From Pseudobdellovibrionaceae bacterium (GTDB taxonomy: Bacteria; Bdellovibrionota; Bdellovibrionia; Bdellovibrionales; UBA1609): 64,000 nt of DNA. Position numbers and translations under genes: made by a program. The number at the start of each line of letters is the position of its first letter. Position 1 is the first letter of the stretch. The notes under the pieces are model-generated. The model ran no database searches and was not told the origin of the DNA. It saw only the letters and a program-made list of their open reading frames with translations. The stretch is taken from contig JACKAN010000003.1 in NCBI GenBank assembly GCA_020635055.1, positions 124,001 to 188,000 on the forward strand. The letters run 5' to 3'. Shown here piece after piece: positions 43,749-52,247 of this stretch.

Positions 43749-45671
43749 GTGAATAGAAAGAACTCTAGTAGAGCTGACAGAGCAAAAGTGAAAAATAAAA
43801 ATAAAGATAAAGATAAAGATAAAGATAAAGATAATTTTAAATATAAAGATAAGTTCAAGAAACCAGATTTGGGCTTTGGCAATAACTATATGTTTTATTT
43901 TTTTATCGGGTGGCTGGTTATATTATTTTTGTATGGAAACCCTATGTTTTCGGATAGCGTGAAGTTGTCTTATGATGAGTTTATTCGAGAGGTAGATTCT
44001 AATAATGTTTCTAGTGTTTATTTAACCGAAAAAGATATCCTCGGGGAATTTGTTAAACCAATAAAAGAAAAGAAAACAAAGTTCAGTGTAGTTAGAATAG
44101 ACGATAAAGATTTAATTCATTTGTTAAAAAGTAAGCAAATTAAAATTACGGGAATAAAAGAAAATAACTTTTGGAGTCAGATTTTAAGTTGGTTAATTCC
44201 ACTTCTAATTATTTTTTACTTAGGTGGAATTATTTTAAATAAATTTGCCAAGAGAGGTGGTAATTTCTTAGCCATTGGAAAAAGTAAAGCAAAGATTTAT
44301 GTAGAAACAAAGGTCAAAACTAGATTTGATGATGTTGCCGGTGTAGATGAAGCCAAGGAAGAGCTCAAAGAAGTTATTGATTTTTTAAAAGATACCCAGA
44401 AGTACTCACGCTTGGGTGGCCATGTACCGAAGGGGGTCTTATTAGTGGGACCCACTGGAACGGGTAAAACACTTTTGGCTAAAGCTGTAGCTGGTGAAGC
44501 TAATGTTCCATTTTTTTCCATTAATGGTTCTGAATTTGTTGAAATGTTTGTAGGAGTAGGGGCAGCTCGGGTACGGGACCTCTTTGAACAAGCTCGTAAA
44601 CAAGCACCCTGTATTGTTTTTATTGATGAATTGGATGCGCTGGGAAAGTCACGAGCCTTAAGCGCTATGCATGGGGGATCTAATGATGAAAAAGAACAAA
44701 CATTAAATCAACTTTTAGCAGAGTTAGACGGTTTTGACACTGCAAGCGGGGTAATATTACTATCGGCTACCAATAGGCCAGAAGTTTTGGACCCAGCCTT
44801 ATTAAGGCCAGGTCGATTTGATCGACAAATATTAGTAGACAATCCTGATCGTAGGGGTCGTGAAGCTATATTAAAAGTTCATGTTAAAAAAATTGTTACA
44901 GATAAGGACATAGATTTAACTAAGATAGCCAGCTTAACAGTGGGCTTTTCGGGGGCCGATTTAGCTAACCTTGTAAATGAAGCAGCATTAGTGGCAACAA
45001 GAAGAAATGCTAAAAGTGTAGAAGAAATAGACTTTACACAAGCTATAGAAAGGACCGTAGCGGGACTCGAGTTAAAAAAGCGAATTATAAATCCAGAGGA
45101 AAGAAAGCGAGTGGCTTTTCATGAAATGGGGCATGCAACAACAGCTCTGGCTTTAAAATCTCATGATAAAGTTCACAAGATTAGCATTATTCCTCGTGGA
45201 ATTGGAGCTTTGGGCTACACCTTGCAAAGGCCCGAAGAGGACCGACATTTAATTGCTAAAAAAGATTTAATGACTAAAATTTCTGTTTTATTAGGGGGAA
45301 GGGCTGCCGAACAAATAGTATTTGAAGATGTGTCCACAGGCGCTGGAGATGATTTAATTAAGGCTAGCGATATTGCAAGAGCGATGGTCACCCAACTGGG
45401 TATGAGTGAAAAGTTAGGATTAACCACCTATGAAAAAGAGAGTTCTTCTTTTTTGCGTGGTCAAACACCTATAGCTATACAAAAACAAATTTATAGTGAC
45501 GAAACGGCTCGAATCATTGACGAAGAAGTGAAACAAATTTTGGATCAAGCTTTTGCAAATTCCCTAAAGGTAATAAACGACTATAAAAGTTTTTTAGACC
45601 AGGGAGCACAGATGCTTTTAGAAAAAGAAACTTTAACCGAAGACGAAATTCAAAAATTGTGGAATACTTAA
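43749..45671 (+). CDS. ftsH: ATP-dependent zinc metalloprotease FtsH
   Basis: 640 residues, GTG start after AAAGGA. Two N-terminal membrane spans (about 47-65 and 144-164). AAA+ domain: Walker A GPTGTGKT (about 234), Walker B IVFIDELDAL (about 288), SRH ATNRPEVLDPALLRPGRFDR. M41 protease: zinc motif HEMGH (about 457), HEAGH in most FtsH. The N-terminus carries an unusual (KD)n tract, residues 18-28, from in-frame AAAGAT hexamers. The protein degrades misassembled membrane proteins and regulators. Convergent with the hybrid kinase gene, ten bases apart. Confidence 0.95.
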   Translation: MNRKNSSRADRAKVKNKNKDKDKDKDKDNFKYKDKFKKPDLGFGNNYMFYFFIGWLVILFLYGNPMFSDSVKLSYDEFIREVDSNNVSSVYLTEKDILGEFVKPIKEKKTKFSVVRIDDKDLIHLLKSKQIKITGIKENNFWSQILSWLIPLLIIFYLGGIILNKFAKRGGNFLAIGKSKAKIYVETKVKTRFDDVAGVDEAKEELKEVIDFLKDTQKYSRLGGHVPKGVLLVGPTGTGKTLLAKAVAGEANVPFFSINGSEFVEMFVGVGAARVRDLFEQARKQAPCIVFIDELDALGKSRALSAMHGGSNDEKEQTLNQLLAELDGFDTASGVILLSATNRPEVLDPALLRPGRFDRQILVDNPDRRGREAILKVHVKKIVTDKDIDLTKIASLTVGFSGADLANLVNEAALVATRRNAKSVEEIDFTQAIERTVAGLELKKRIINPEERKRVAFHEMGHATTALALKSHDKVHKISIIPRGIGALGYTLQRPEEDRHLIAKKDLMTKISVLLGGRAAEQIVFEDVSTGAGDDLIKASDIARAMVTQLGMSEKLGLTTYEKESSSFLRGQTPIAIQKQIYSDETARIIDEEVKQILDQAFANSLKVINDYKSFLDQGAQMLLEKETLTEDEIQKLWNT

Positions 45672-45681
45672 AAGCACATAC

Positions 45682-48600
45682 TTAGTCATTTTTCTTGTAT
45701 TTACGAACAATATTGATGAGTTTATTAATTTCAACGGGTTTAGTTATATAGTCATCGCAACCAACCTCTAGAGCTTTATCGATCTCTGACTTTAGTGAGT
45801 GGGCAGAGAGGGCAATGATGGGGGTCTTAATTCCAAGTTTTTTTAACTCTTTTGTAGCCTCATAACCATCCATAACTGGCATCATAATATCCATTAAAAT
45901 TAAATCGTATTTTTTTGCTGTTCCTTTTTCTACGGCAATTTTTCCATTTTCTGCATAATCCAATTCAGCACCACCTATTGCACCCAAAGTGGTTGCGATA
46001 AGGAGTCTCATTTCCTCACTGTCTTCCGCAAGTAAGATTTTCATTCCAAACAAGGTGATTGAGGGAATTTGTTTTTTTTCCGCTCTATAATTTTCTAAAT
46101 CATCTATGTCTTTAGGTTTTAGAAATTGAGTTTCGATGCTTAAGATACCTGCACTAATAGTAACTACAAACTCACTGCCAGCTCCAGGCTTACTGTAGGA
46201 GAGTACAACATCTCCCCCAAGTTCAGTGGCTATTTTTTTTGATAAAACTAGCCCCAATCCCGTTCCACCAAACTTGCGAACAATGGATGAATCGCCCTGA
46301 GAAAATGTCTTGAAAAGATTGAGCTGCTGTTCTTTAGTAATTCCAATTCCGGTGTCTGTTATAATAAACATAATTAAATTTGAATTGCCATTATTACTTG
46401 GTAAACATTTAATAATTACATTTACTCCACCATTGTCGGTAAATTTGATCGCATTTCCAATGATATTAATTAAAATTTGGCGCAATCTTAAGGGATCAGT
46501 GAAGATTCGTTTCGGAATTTTACCCTCCAGTTTAAGATTTAATACTATCCCTTTTTCTTCACACTGTTTTTTCATAATCCTAATTACTTCATTAAGAACT
46601 TCAAGTAATATAAAATTATTTTTTTCTATATTAATTTTTCCAGCTTCTATGCGTGATAAATCTAATAAATCTTCAACTAAATATCTTAAAAATTCGGAGT
46701 TATTTAGAATCCTTTGAGCAAAATCGATCATTTGCTCATCATTAAATTTTTTCAACTTTTCGACTAATAACTCTGAAAAACCAGAAATTACACTCAGCGG
46801 AGTACGAATCTCATGGCTCATAGTTGCTAAAAAATTTGTTTTGGCTTTGCTGGCTTTTTCTGCAGACTCTTTGGCCAGAGTGTTGGCTTCATAAATTTCT
46901 TTGCTTAAGCTAATATCTTCAATGAACTCTATGCTGCGCTCAACATTACCTAATTCATTTTTGATAACGGAGGCTGTTAGTTTAACCCAAATAGCACTTC
47001 CATCTTTTTTTAAATAGCGTTTTTCAATTTTGAAAGAGAAAATTTCTCCTAGGAAGAGCTTTTCCTTTAGTTGAAGGTTTCTTTCTCGATCATCTTCAAA
47101 ACTTATATCTAAGAAAGTAAGCCCAAGCAGTTCGGCTTCTGAATAGCCAAGTAATTGACAGAAAGCTTCATTGACTCCGATAAACTCATTTTCTGGACCA
47201 ATCATTGTAATGCCAATGGGGGCGTTTTGAAAAAGTAAACGAAAAATTCTTCCACTTGCTTCCATCAAGTTTATTGATTTGTTTTTTTCTGTAATGTCCT
47301 CGAAGGCTATTAAAATAAGATCTTTGCCATCCAGCTGACAGGCATTGAGGCGCATGGTTTTTTTGCCAACAGATTCAAATGTATGTTCTACATCAAAATC
47401 AATAATATTTTTATGTTCTGTGAGAATTTTAACCAAGGCTTTCCCTAGTTCGGGAAGGTCCCACTGATGGTTTCCTAATTCACAAAATTCAGAACCCAAA
47501 GTTTCGTTTTCATTAACTTTAAAAAAACTATAGAAACTTTCATTGGCATTTTTAATAATTAACTTTTTATCCAATACTAAAAGGGGTTCGCGCACTGTAG
47601 CTACAATGTCTTGGAACATAATTTCGGATTCCTTTCTGTCTGTGATATCGGAAAATGTTAAAATCGCGCCGGCTATTTTGTTTTCTCCACTTTTATATGG
47701 ACGGATTTTTAAAAGGTACCATTTTCCATTCTCAACTTGGATGTCACGTTCTATAGCTTGTAAAGAGTCAATAACTTTTAAAATAAGTTCATTTAATTCA
47801 GGCAATTGGAATTTTGATTTTAAATCATTTAAGGATCGAGTTGTATCCGTAGAGGCAATATAAAACACCTCATTGGAGGTGGCAGTAAATCGGCGAAGGC
47901 GAAGATCTCTGGTTAACATGAGTACAGGAATGCTTGCACTTTCAATGAAATTTTCTAAGTCATCTTTTAGAATTCCTAAATCTTCGTTTCGAATTAGCAT
48001 CTCTTCATTGAGTGTGTTGAGCTCTTCATTTGTAGATTGCAGCTCCTCTTTTGCAGTTTGCAACTCTTCATTGGTGCTTTGGTATTCTTCATTATTAGAA
48101 AGCAGTTCTTCATTTGCAGCTCTCAATTCTTCATTAATAGCTTCCTGAGATTCCAAAGCAGTTTGCATTTGAAGTTGGGCATTTTCGAGTTCTTGTCTTA
48201 AATACCGAACTTCAGTATTTGAGTGATCACTTTTTGTTTTTAAATCTTTGAGATTGAGTGCAATGGAATTATCATTCTCGACTTCATTATCCCTCATTGT
48301 TTGAATAGCTATCAGGAAATAAGAAGCCTTAGTGGTGTCCAAATGTAAAGGATGAATTTGAAGTTGAATATTTCTTGAATCACCATTGCTTTGTATTGAA
48401 AAACCAGATTTTGTAAATGAGCACTTGTTCACTTTTACACTTTCAATTCCCTGTCTAATAGGAGTGTGCAGTTCCATGCAAACGGTTTTAAAGAGATGAT
48501 GACTAGGAGCCCCCATATGCGGTGAAACATAGGGCGCTGTTTTTCCTACAATATGTATAATCTGAAAATCTTGATTAACCACCCATCCGGCGGGACCCAG

Positions 48601-50154
48601 TTTGCTTATAATGAGGCGGTTTGCCTGTTTAATTATTCTTTCTTCATCAATTATGTTAAATCGCTTTGAAAGTTGAGAAGCCACAGAAAGTGTTGGAGAG
48701 AAATTAAATTCGAAGAGTTGGCTATAGTTTTTACTCGTAGTTCCAAATATCTTACTGTAAACTTTTGCCTTATTGCTTACAAGTTCAAAAAGTTCATTGA
48801 AGTTTCCAATCGTTTCCGAGCTGCCTAACCAAAGAAGACCTTCTGGTTTTAAAGCAAAATGGAAGGAAGGTATTATTTTTTTTTGTAAAAATCTTGAGAA
48901 ATAAATGAGAGTATTTCGACAGGAAACTAAATCCACCTGTGAAAATGGTGGGTCACTTAATAAGTTATGTACGGCAAAAACACATCGATCCCTTATGACT
49001 CTATCGAGTTGATATCCTTCATTCAATTTTTTAAAATACTTTTGTAGCAATTCTTTTGAAAATACATCCTCAATTTCTTTGCTGTAGATAGCACGTCGTG
49101 CGATTTCAATGGCCTTTTCACTAACATCGGTCGCAAAAATTTGTAGTTCAATATTTTTATCAAGCTTTTCTAGACACTCCATCCAAGCAATAGCAAGAGA
49201 GTAAGGCTCTTCACCAGTTGAACAGCCAGGCACCCAAAAGCGAATGGGTTTATCCTTTTTAGCATTAGCTATTATTTTAGGAAAAATATTTTTGCTTAAG
49301 AATTCGAAACTTTCCTTGTCTCTATAAAATTCAGTTACTTTTATTAAAAGCTCATCACAAAGGATATCTTGTTCTTCAGGGTGGTTGCTGAGATAGGCTA
49401 AATAAGCTTCCAATGAAACTAATCTCTTAAGTGTAATTCGTCTTTGAATTCTGCGTTTAATTGTTGAATCTTTATAGTATTCAAAATTAATATGACATCG
49501 TTTATTTAGTAATCTAAAAATACGATTCAGAGTTTCTTTCTCAGAAGTCGTAGTTTCATGAATCCTTCTATTTGTGATTTTTGGAGCTATCTCAATTATT
49601 TTTAATGCAAGACCTTTAGCGGAGCCCTCAAAATCGACACATCCAGAATTTTTTGCTGAGTTAGGCATTTCTGGGTACTGGGCTGACTCAGCAGTTTCGG
49701 CAAAACAAAGACCGCCCTCTGCATGGATATTTTTTAAGCCTTGAGTCCCGTCTGCACCAAAGCCCGAAAAGATAATCCCGACAGCATCTTCCTTAATATC
49801 CAGGGCAAGGGAAACTAAAAATTTATCAATTACTGTGGGTCGACGAGTTCGAATGTAAGTTTCAGATTGAATTTTCCCATTAACTAATCGAAAAGCATTA
49901 CCAGGACTAGCAACATAAACATGGTTGGGTTCAATTGTTAATTTATCTTTCATAATTTGAACTGGCATATTTGTATGTTGCGCTAAAATTTCTGGTAAGG
50001 AGCTTGCCTGTTCGGGGTCCAAGTGGATAATTACGACATAGCCCAGTCTAGTGTCATTAGATAAGTTATCAAAGAAAACCTTTAGTGAGTGAATTCCACC
50101 GGCAGAAGCTCCTATGCAGACTATAGGAAACCTCTTTTCAGTATTTTTATTCAT
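45682..50154 (-). CDS. CheB-CheR-PAS-histidine kinase-receiver hybrid protein
   Basis: 1490 residues. Order: CheB methylesterase (1-195) with Ser17 (GASAGG), His44 (IIHLDP) and Asp135 (GFGADG); CheR methyltransferase (about 210-480; SAM loop GCSTGEEPYS near 310); a helical coiled coil (about 640-735, with NEELRAANEELLSNNEEYQ repeats); three PAS modules (about 735-1095); HisKA with His in ATMSHEIRTP (near 1114); HATPase (N box, DTGIGI, GTGLGL); and a C-terminal receiver with phospho-Asp in LILMDIMMP (about 1421). No Che neighbours, no membrane span, so a cytoplasmic sensor that may modify receptors and act as a phosphorelay. Confidence 0.93.
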   Translation of the reverse strand: MNKNTEKRFPIVCIGASAGGIHSLKVFFDNLSNDTRLGYVVIIHLDPEQASSLPEILAQHTNMPVQIMKDKLTIEPNHVYVASPGNAFRLVNGKIQSETYIRTRRPTVIDKFLVSLALDIKEDAVGIIFSGFGADGTQGLKNIHAEGGLCFAETAESAQYPEMPNSAKNSGCVDFEGSAKGLALKIIEIAPKITNRRIHETTTSEKETLNRIFRLLNKRCHINFEYYKDSTIKRRIQRRITLKRLVSLEAYLAYLSNHPEEQDILCDELLIKVTEFYRDKESFEFLSKNIFPKIIANAKKDKPIRFWVPGCSTGEEPYSLAIAWMECLEKLDKNIELQIFATDVSEKAIEIARRAIYSKEIEDVFSKELLQKYFKKLNEGYQLDRVIRDRCVFAVHNLLSDPPFSQVDLVSCRNTLIYFSRFLQKKIIPSFHFALKPEGLLWLGSSETIGNFNELFELVSNKAKVYSKIFGTTSKNYSQLFEFNFSPTLSVASQLSKRFNIIDEERIIKQANRLIISKLGPAGWVVNQDFQIIHIVGKTAPYVSPHMGAPSHHLFKTVCMELHTPIRQGIESVKVNKCSFTKSGFSIQSNGDSRNIQLQIHPLHLDTTKASYFLIAIQTMRDNEVENDNSIALNLKDLKTKSDHSNTEVRYLRQELENAQLQMQTALESQEAINEELRAANEELLSNNEEYQSTNEELQTAKEELQSTNEELNTLNEEMLIRNEDLGILKDDLENFIESASIPVLMLTRDLRLRRFTATSNEVFYIASTDTTRSLNDLKSKFQLPELNELILKVIDSLQAIERDIQVENGKWYLLKIRPYKSGENKIAGAILTFSDITDRKESEIMFQDIVATVREPLLVLDKKLIIKNANESFYSFFKVNENETLGSEFCELGNHQWDLPELGKALVKILTEHKNIIDFDVEHTFESVGKKTMRLNACQLDGKDLILIAFEDITEKNKSINLMEASGRIFRLLFQNAPIGITMIGPENEFIGVNEAFCQLLGYSEAELLGLTFLDISFEDDRERNLQLKEKLFLGEIFSFKIEKRYLKKDGSAIWVKLTASVIKNELGNVERSIEFIEDISLSKEIYEANTLAKESAEKASKAKTNFLATMSHEIRTPLSVISGFSELLVEKLKKFNDEQMIDFAQRILNNSEFLRYLVEDLLDLSRIEAGKINIEKNNFILLEVLNEVIRIMKKQCEEKGIVLNLKLEGKIPKRIFTDPLRLRQILINIIGNAIKFTDNGGVNVIIKCLPSNNGNSNLIMFIITDTGIGITKEQQLNLFKTFSQGDSSIVRKFGGTGLGLVLSKKIATELGGDVVLSYSKPGAGSEFVVTISAGILSIETQFLKPKDIDDLENYRAEKKQIPSITLFGMKILLAEDSEEMRLLIATTLGAIGGAELDYAENGKIAVEKGTAKKYDLILMDIMMPVMDGYEATKELKKLGIKTPIIALSAHSLKSEIDKALEVGCDDYITKPVEINKLINIVRKYKKND

Positions 50155-50382
50155 ATTAGCTATGCCTTTATCAGTTTTTAGCTTTTATTATGGATTTACG
50201 TGCAATTTTTGAATTACACATAAATAGCAGGTAGGTTATTTATTTAGTCTTTAATAATTATAATACTATCATAGTTATGACAGATAACCTATTTATTAAG
50301 CTTGAAGAGAATGTGTTGACTCATTTCTGTTGCATTGTTTTAAATACAATCGAAGACAAAAGATGAAGTTGAATCTGGTTCG

Positions 50383-51138
50383 TTAGCTAACAGTGAAAAA
50401 TGTCGATGACTTATAACTCCAAATAGCAATGCTGGTGGCAACTAGAGCATTTAAGGAATCTACGTCCTTAGAAATGGGAATAGTGATTTTATTAAAAAAA
50501 TGTTCTGGTAGGCCAGGCCCCTCTTCGCCAACAATTAAAAAGGCACTTTTTGGCCAACTCACAGTGCTAATGTTTTTCCCCTCCATATCTAAGGCAAAAG
50601 CATTATCTAATGGTAAATCTAAAATTTCTTTTAATGAAGGACCCCACTGGATAGGAGCTTTTAATGCTGCACCAGATGAAGCGCGAAGTGATTTTGGTAA
50701 AAGCGGGTGTGCTGACTCTTTAGTTAAAATGACGGAGGCGACGTTGAAGGCTGTGGCTGTGCGCAAGAGGGCTCCTAAATTTGCAGGATCTCCAAGAGGG
50801 CAAATAATATTGAGGCCATTTGAAGGTGATAAATTCTGCGACCAAGTTGGCCAAGCTGGAAGACGGGAAACTAACAATGGGGAGTGGGTGCCGAACTCGT
50901 CTAAAATTTTAAAAAGTTCCTTACTCAAAATATAAATTTTTCCAGGAAAATCACTCGGTGCATCATCAGAGTTAAAAATAAGTAGCTCACAATGACTTGT
51001 GCTTTGGCTAATGAGTTCGCTGAGGATCTTTCGACCAGAGGCTATAAATTGCTGATGCTTTTTGATACCCTTCTTTTCGCATAAGCTTTTCCAGCGTTTA
51101 AAATGAATATTGTCTTGGCTTGTAATTGAATGAGTCAT
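50383..51138 (-). CDS. TrmH/SpoU-family RNA 2'-O-methyltransferase
   Basis: 251 residues. N-terminal substrate-binding part (ASGRKILSELI) then the trefoil-knot SPOUT domain with the three family motifs: GDPANLGALLRTATAF (motif 1, near 115), FLIVGEEGPGLP (motif 2, near 203) and LNALVATSIAIW (motif 3, near 233). Uses SAM; rRNA or tRNA target cannot be told. It lies on the opposite strand immediately upstream of pheS, so the divergent promoters share ~55 bases. Confidence 0.9.
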   Translation of the reverse strand: MTHSITSQDNIHFKRWKSLCEKKGIKKHQQFIASGRKILSELISQSTSHCELLIFNSDDAPSDFPGKIYILSKELFKILDEFGTHSPLLVSRLPAWPTWSQNLSPSNGLNIICPLGDPANLGALLRTATAFNVASVILTKESAHPLLPKSLRASSGAALKAPIQWGPSLKEILDLPLDNAFALDMEGKNISTVSWPKSAFLIVGEEGPGLPEHFFNKITIPISKDVDSLNALVATSIAIWSYKSSTFFTVS

Positions 51139-51193
51139 TTTTTCCTTCGCAATTTATTTTTCACGGATCGCAATGGTTGTCTAGGTCATTATT

Positions 51194-52231
51194 ATGACTT
51201 ATATTTGCTTAATGCTAGTAGAAAAAGCCAATCAAATCTATGAAGAAGCCAAGGCGGCAATAAAATCCGCCCCCGACTCGAAAACTCTATATAACGTCAA
51301 AGTGAATTTCTTGGGAAAACAAGGCCAGCTTTCGGCATTGATGCGGGAAATGGTTCAGTTGCCAAAGGAAGAACGCCCTGAGTTTGGCAAATTGGTGAAT
51401 GAAAAAAAACAAAACTTAGAAAATCATTATGAAAGCAGGGAACAAGAACTCAAAAAACTGGAGTTACAGCAGTTAATTGAAAATGAAAAATTGGATTTAA
51501 CTCTGCCAGGCCCTGATCGCGATCTAGGTAAAATTCACCCGATTGCAAAGGTTATTGATGATATCAGCAGTATTTTGAATTTTTTAGGCTATAGTGTGCA
51601 AACCGGACCTCTTATTGAAAAAGACTGGTTTAATTTCGAAGCTCTAAATATTCCACAGGATCATCCTGCAAGGGATGAGCAAGACACTTTTTATATAGAT
51701 GAGACCCATGTTTTGCGCACACATACATCTCCGGTGCAAATTCACACAATGTTAAAGCAGTCTCCACCTTTTCGAGCCATAGCACCTGGTCCTGTTTTTA
51801 GATGTGATAGCGATGTCTCGCACTCGCCTAATTTTCATCAAATTGAAGCCTTGTTGATCGATAAAAATGTTTCTATGGCGGATCTTAAGGGGACCATTGC
51901 TTTTTTTGTTAGAGAATTTTTTGGACCCGAAATAAAAACTCGATTTCGACCGAGCTTTTTTCCCTTTACAGAACCCTCTGCCGAAGTGGATTGTTCCTGC
52001 CCCATTTGTAAGGGCAAGGGTTGTCGTATGTGTAAAAATTCGGGATGGATCGAGATTGGCGGAAGTGGCTTAGTGAATCCTAAAGTTTTAGAGCAAGCCA
52101 ATATTGACCCTAAAGAATGGCAGGGCTTTGCTTTTGGTTTTGGTATCGAGCGCATGGCCATTATCAAATATGGAGTTCCAGATATTCGTTTATTTAGCGA
52201 TAACGATATTCGATTTTTATCTCAGTTTTAA
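51194..52231 (+). CDS. pheS: Phenylalanyl-tRNA synthetase alpha subunit
   Basis: 345 residues from ATG 51194; a later ATG at 51212 (MLVEKANQI) fits the family about as well. N-terminal coiled coil, then class II catalytic core: motif 1 (HPIAKVIDDISSIL), motif 2 (LRTHTSPVQI, FRCDSDVSHSPNFHQIE) and motif 3 (GFGIERMAI, with GSGLVNPKVL). CSCPICKGKGC-CRMCKN near 255-270 includes four Cys of a typical alpha-subunit zinc-like insert. Partner of pheT 17 bases downstream. Confidence 0.96.
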   Translation: MTYICLMLVEKANQIYEEAKAAIKSAPDSKTLYNVKVNFLGKQGQLSALMREMVQLPKEERPEFGKLVNEKKQNLENHYESREQELKKLELQQLIENEKLDLTLPGPDRDLGKIHPIAKVIDDISSILNFLGYSVQTGPLIEKDWFNFEALNIPQDHPARDEQDTFYIDETHVLRTHTSPVQIHTMLKQSPPFRAIAPGPVFRCDSDVSHSPNFHQIEALLIDKNVSMADLKGTIAFFVREFFGPEIKTRFRPSFFPFTEPSAEVDCSCPICKGKGCRMCKNSGWIEIGGSGLVNPKVLEQANIDPKEWQGFAFGFGIERMAIIKYGVPDIRLFSDNDIRFLSQF

Positions 52232-52247
52232 ATAGGGAAGGATAAAC

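Noticed and set aside
46310..46717. 135-codon + strand frame inside the hybrid kinase gene
   Set aside because: It lies opposite the HATPase domain, whose motifs are intact on the minus strand.
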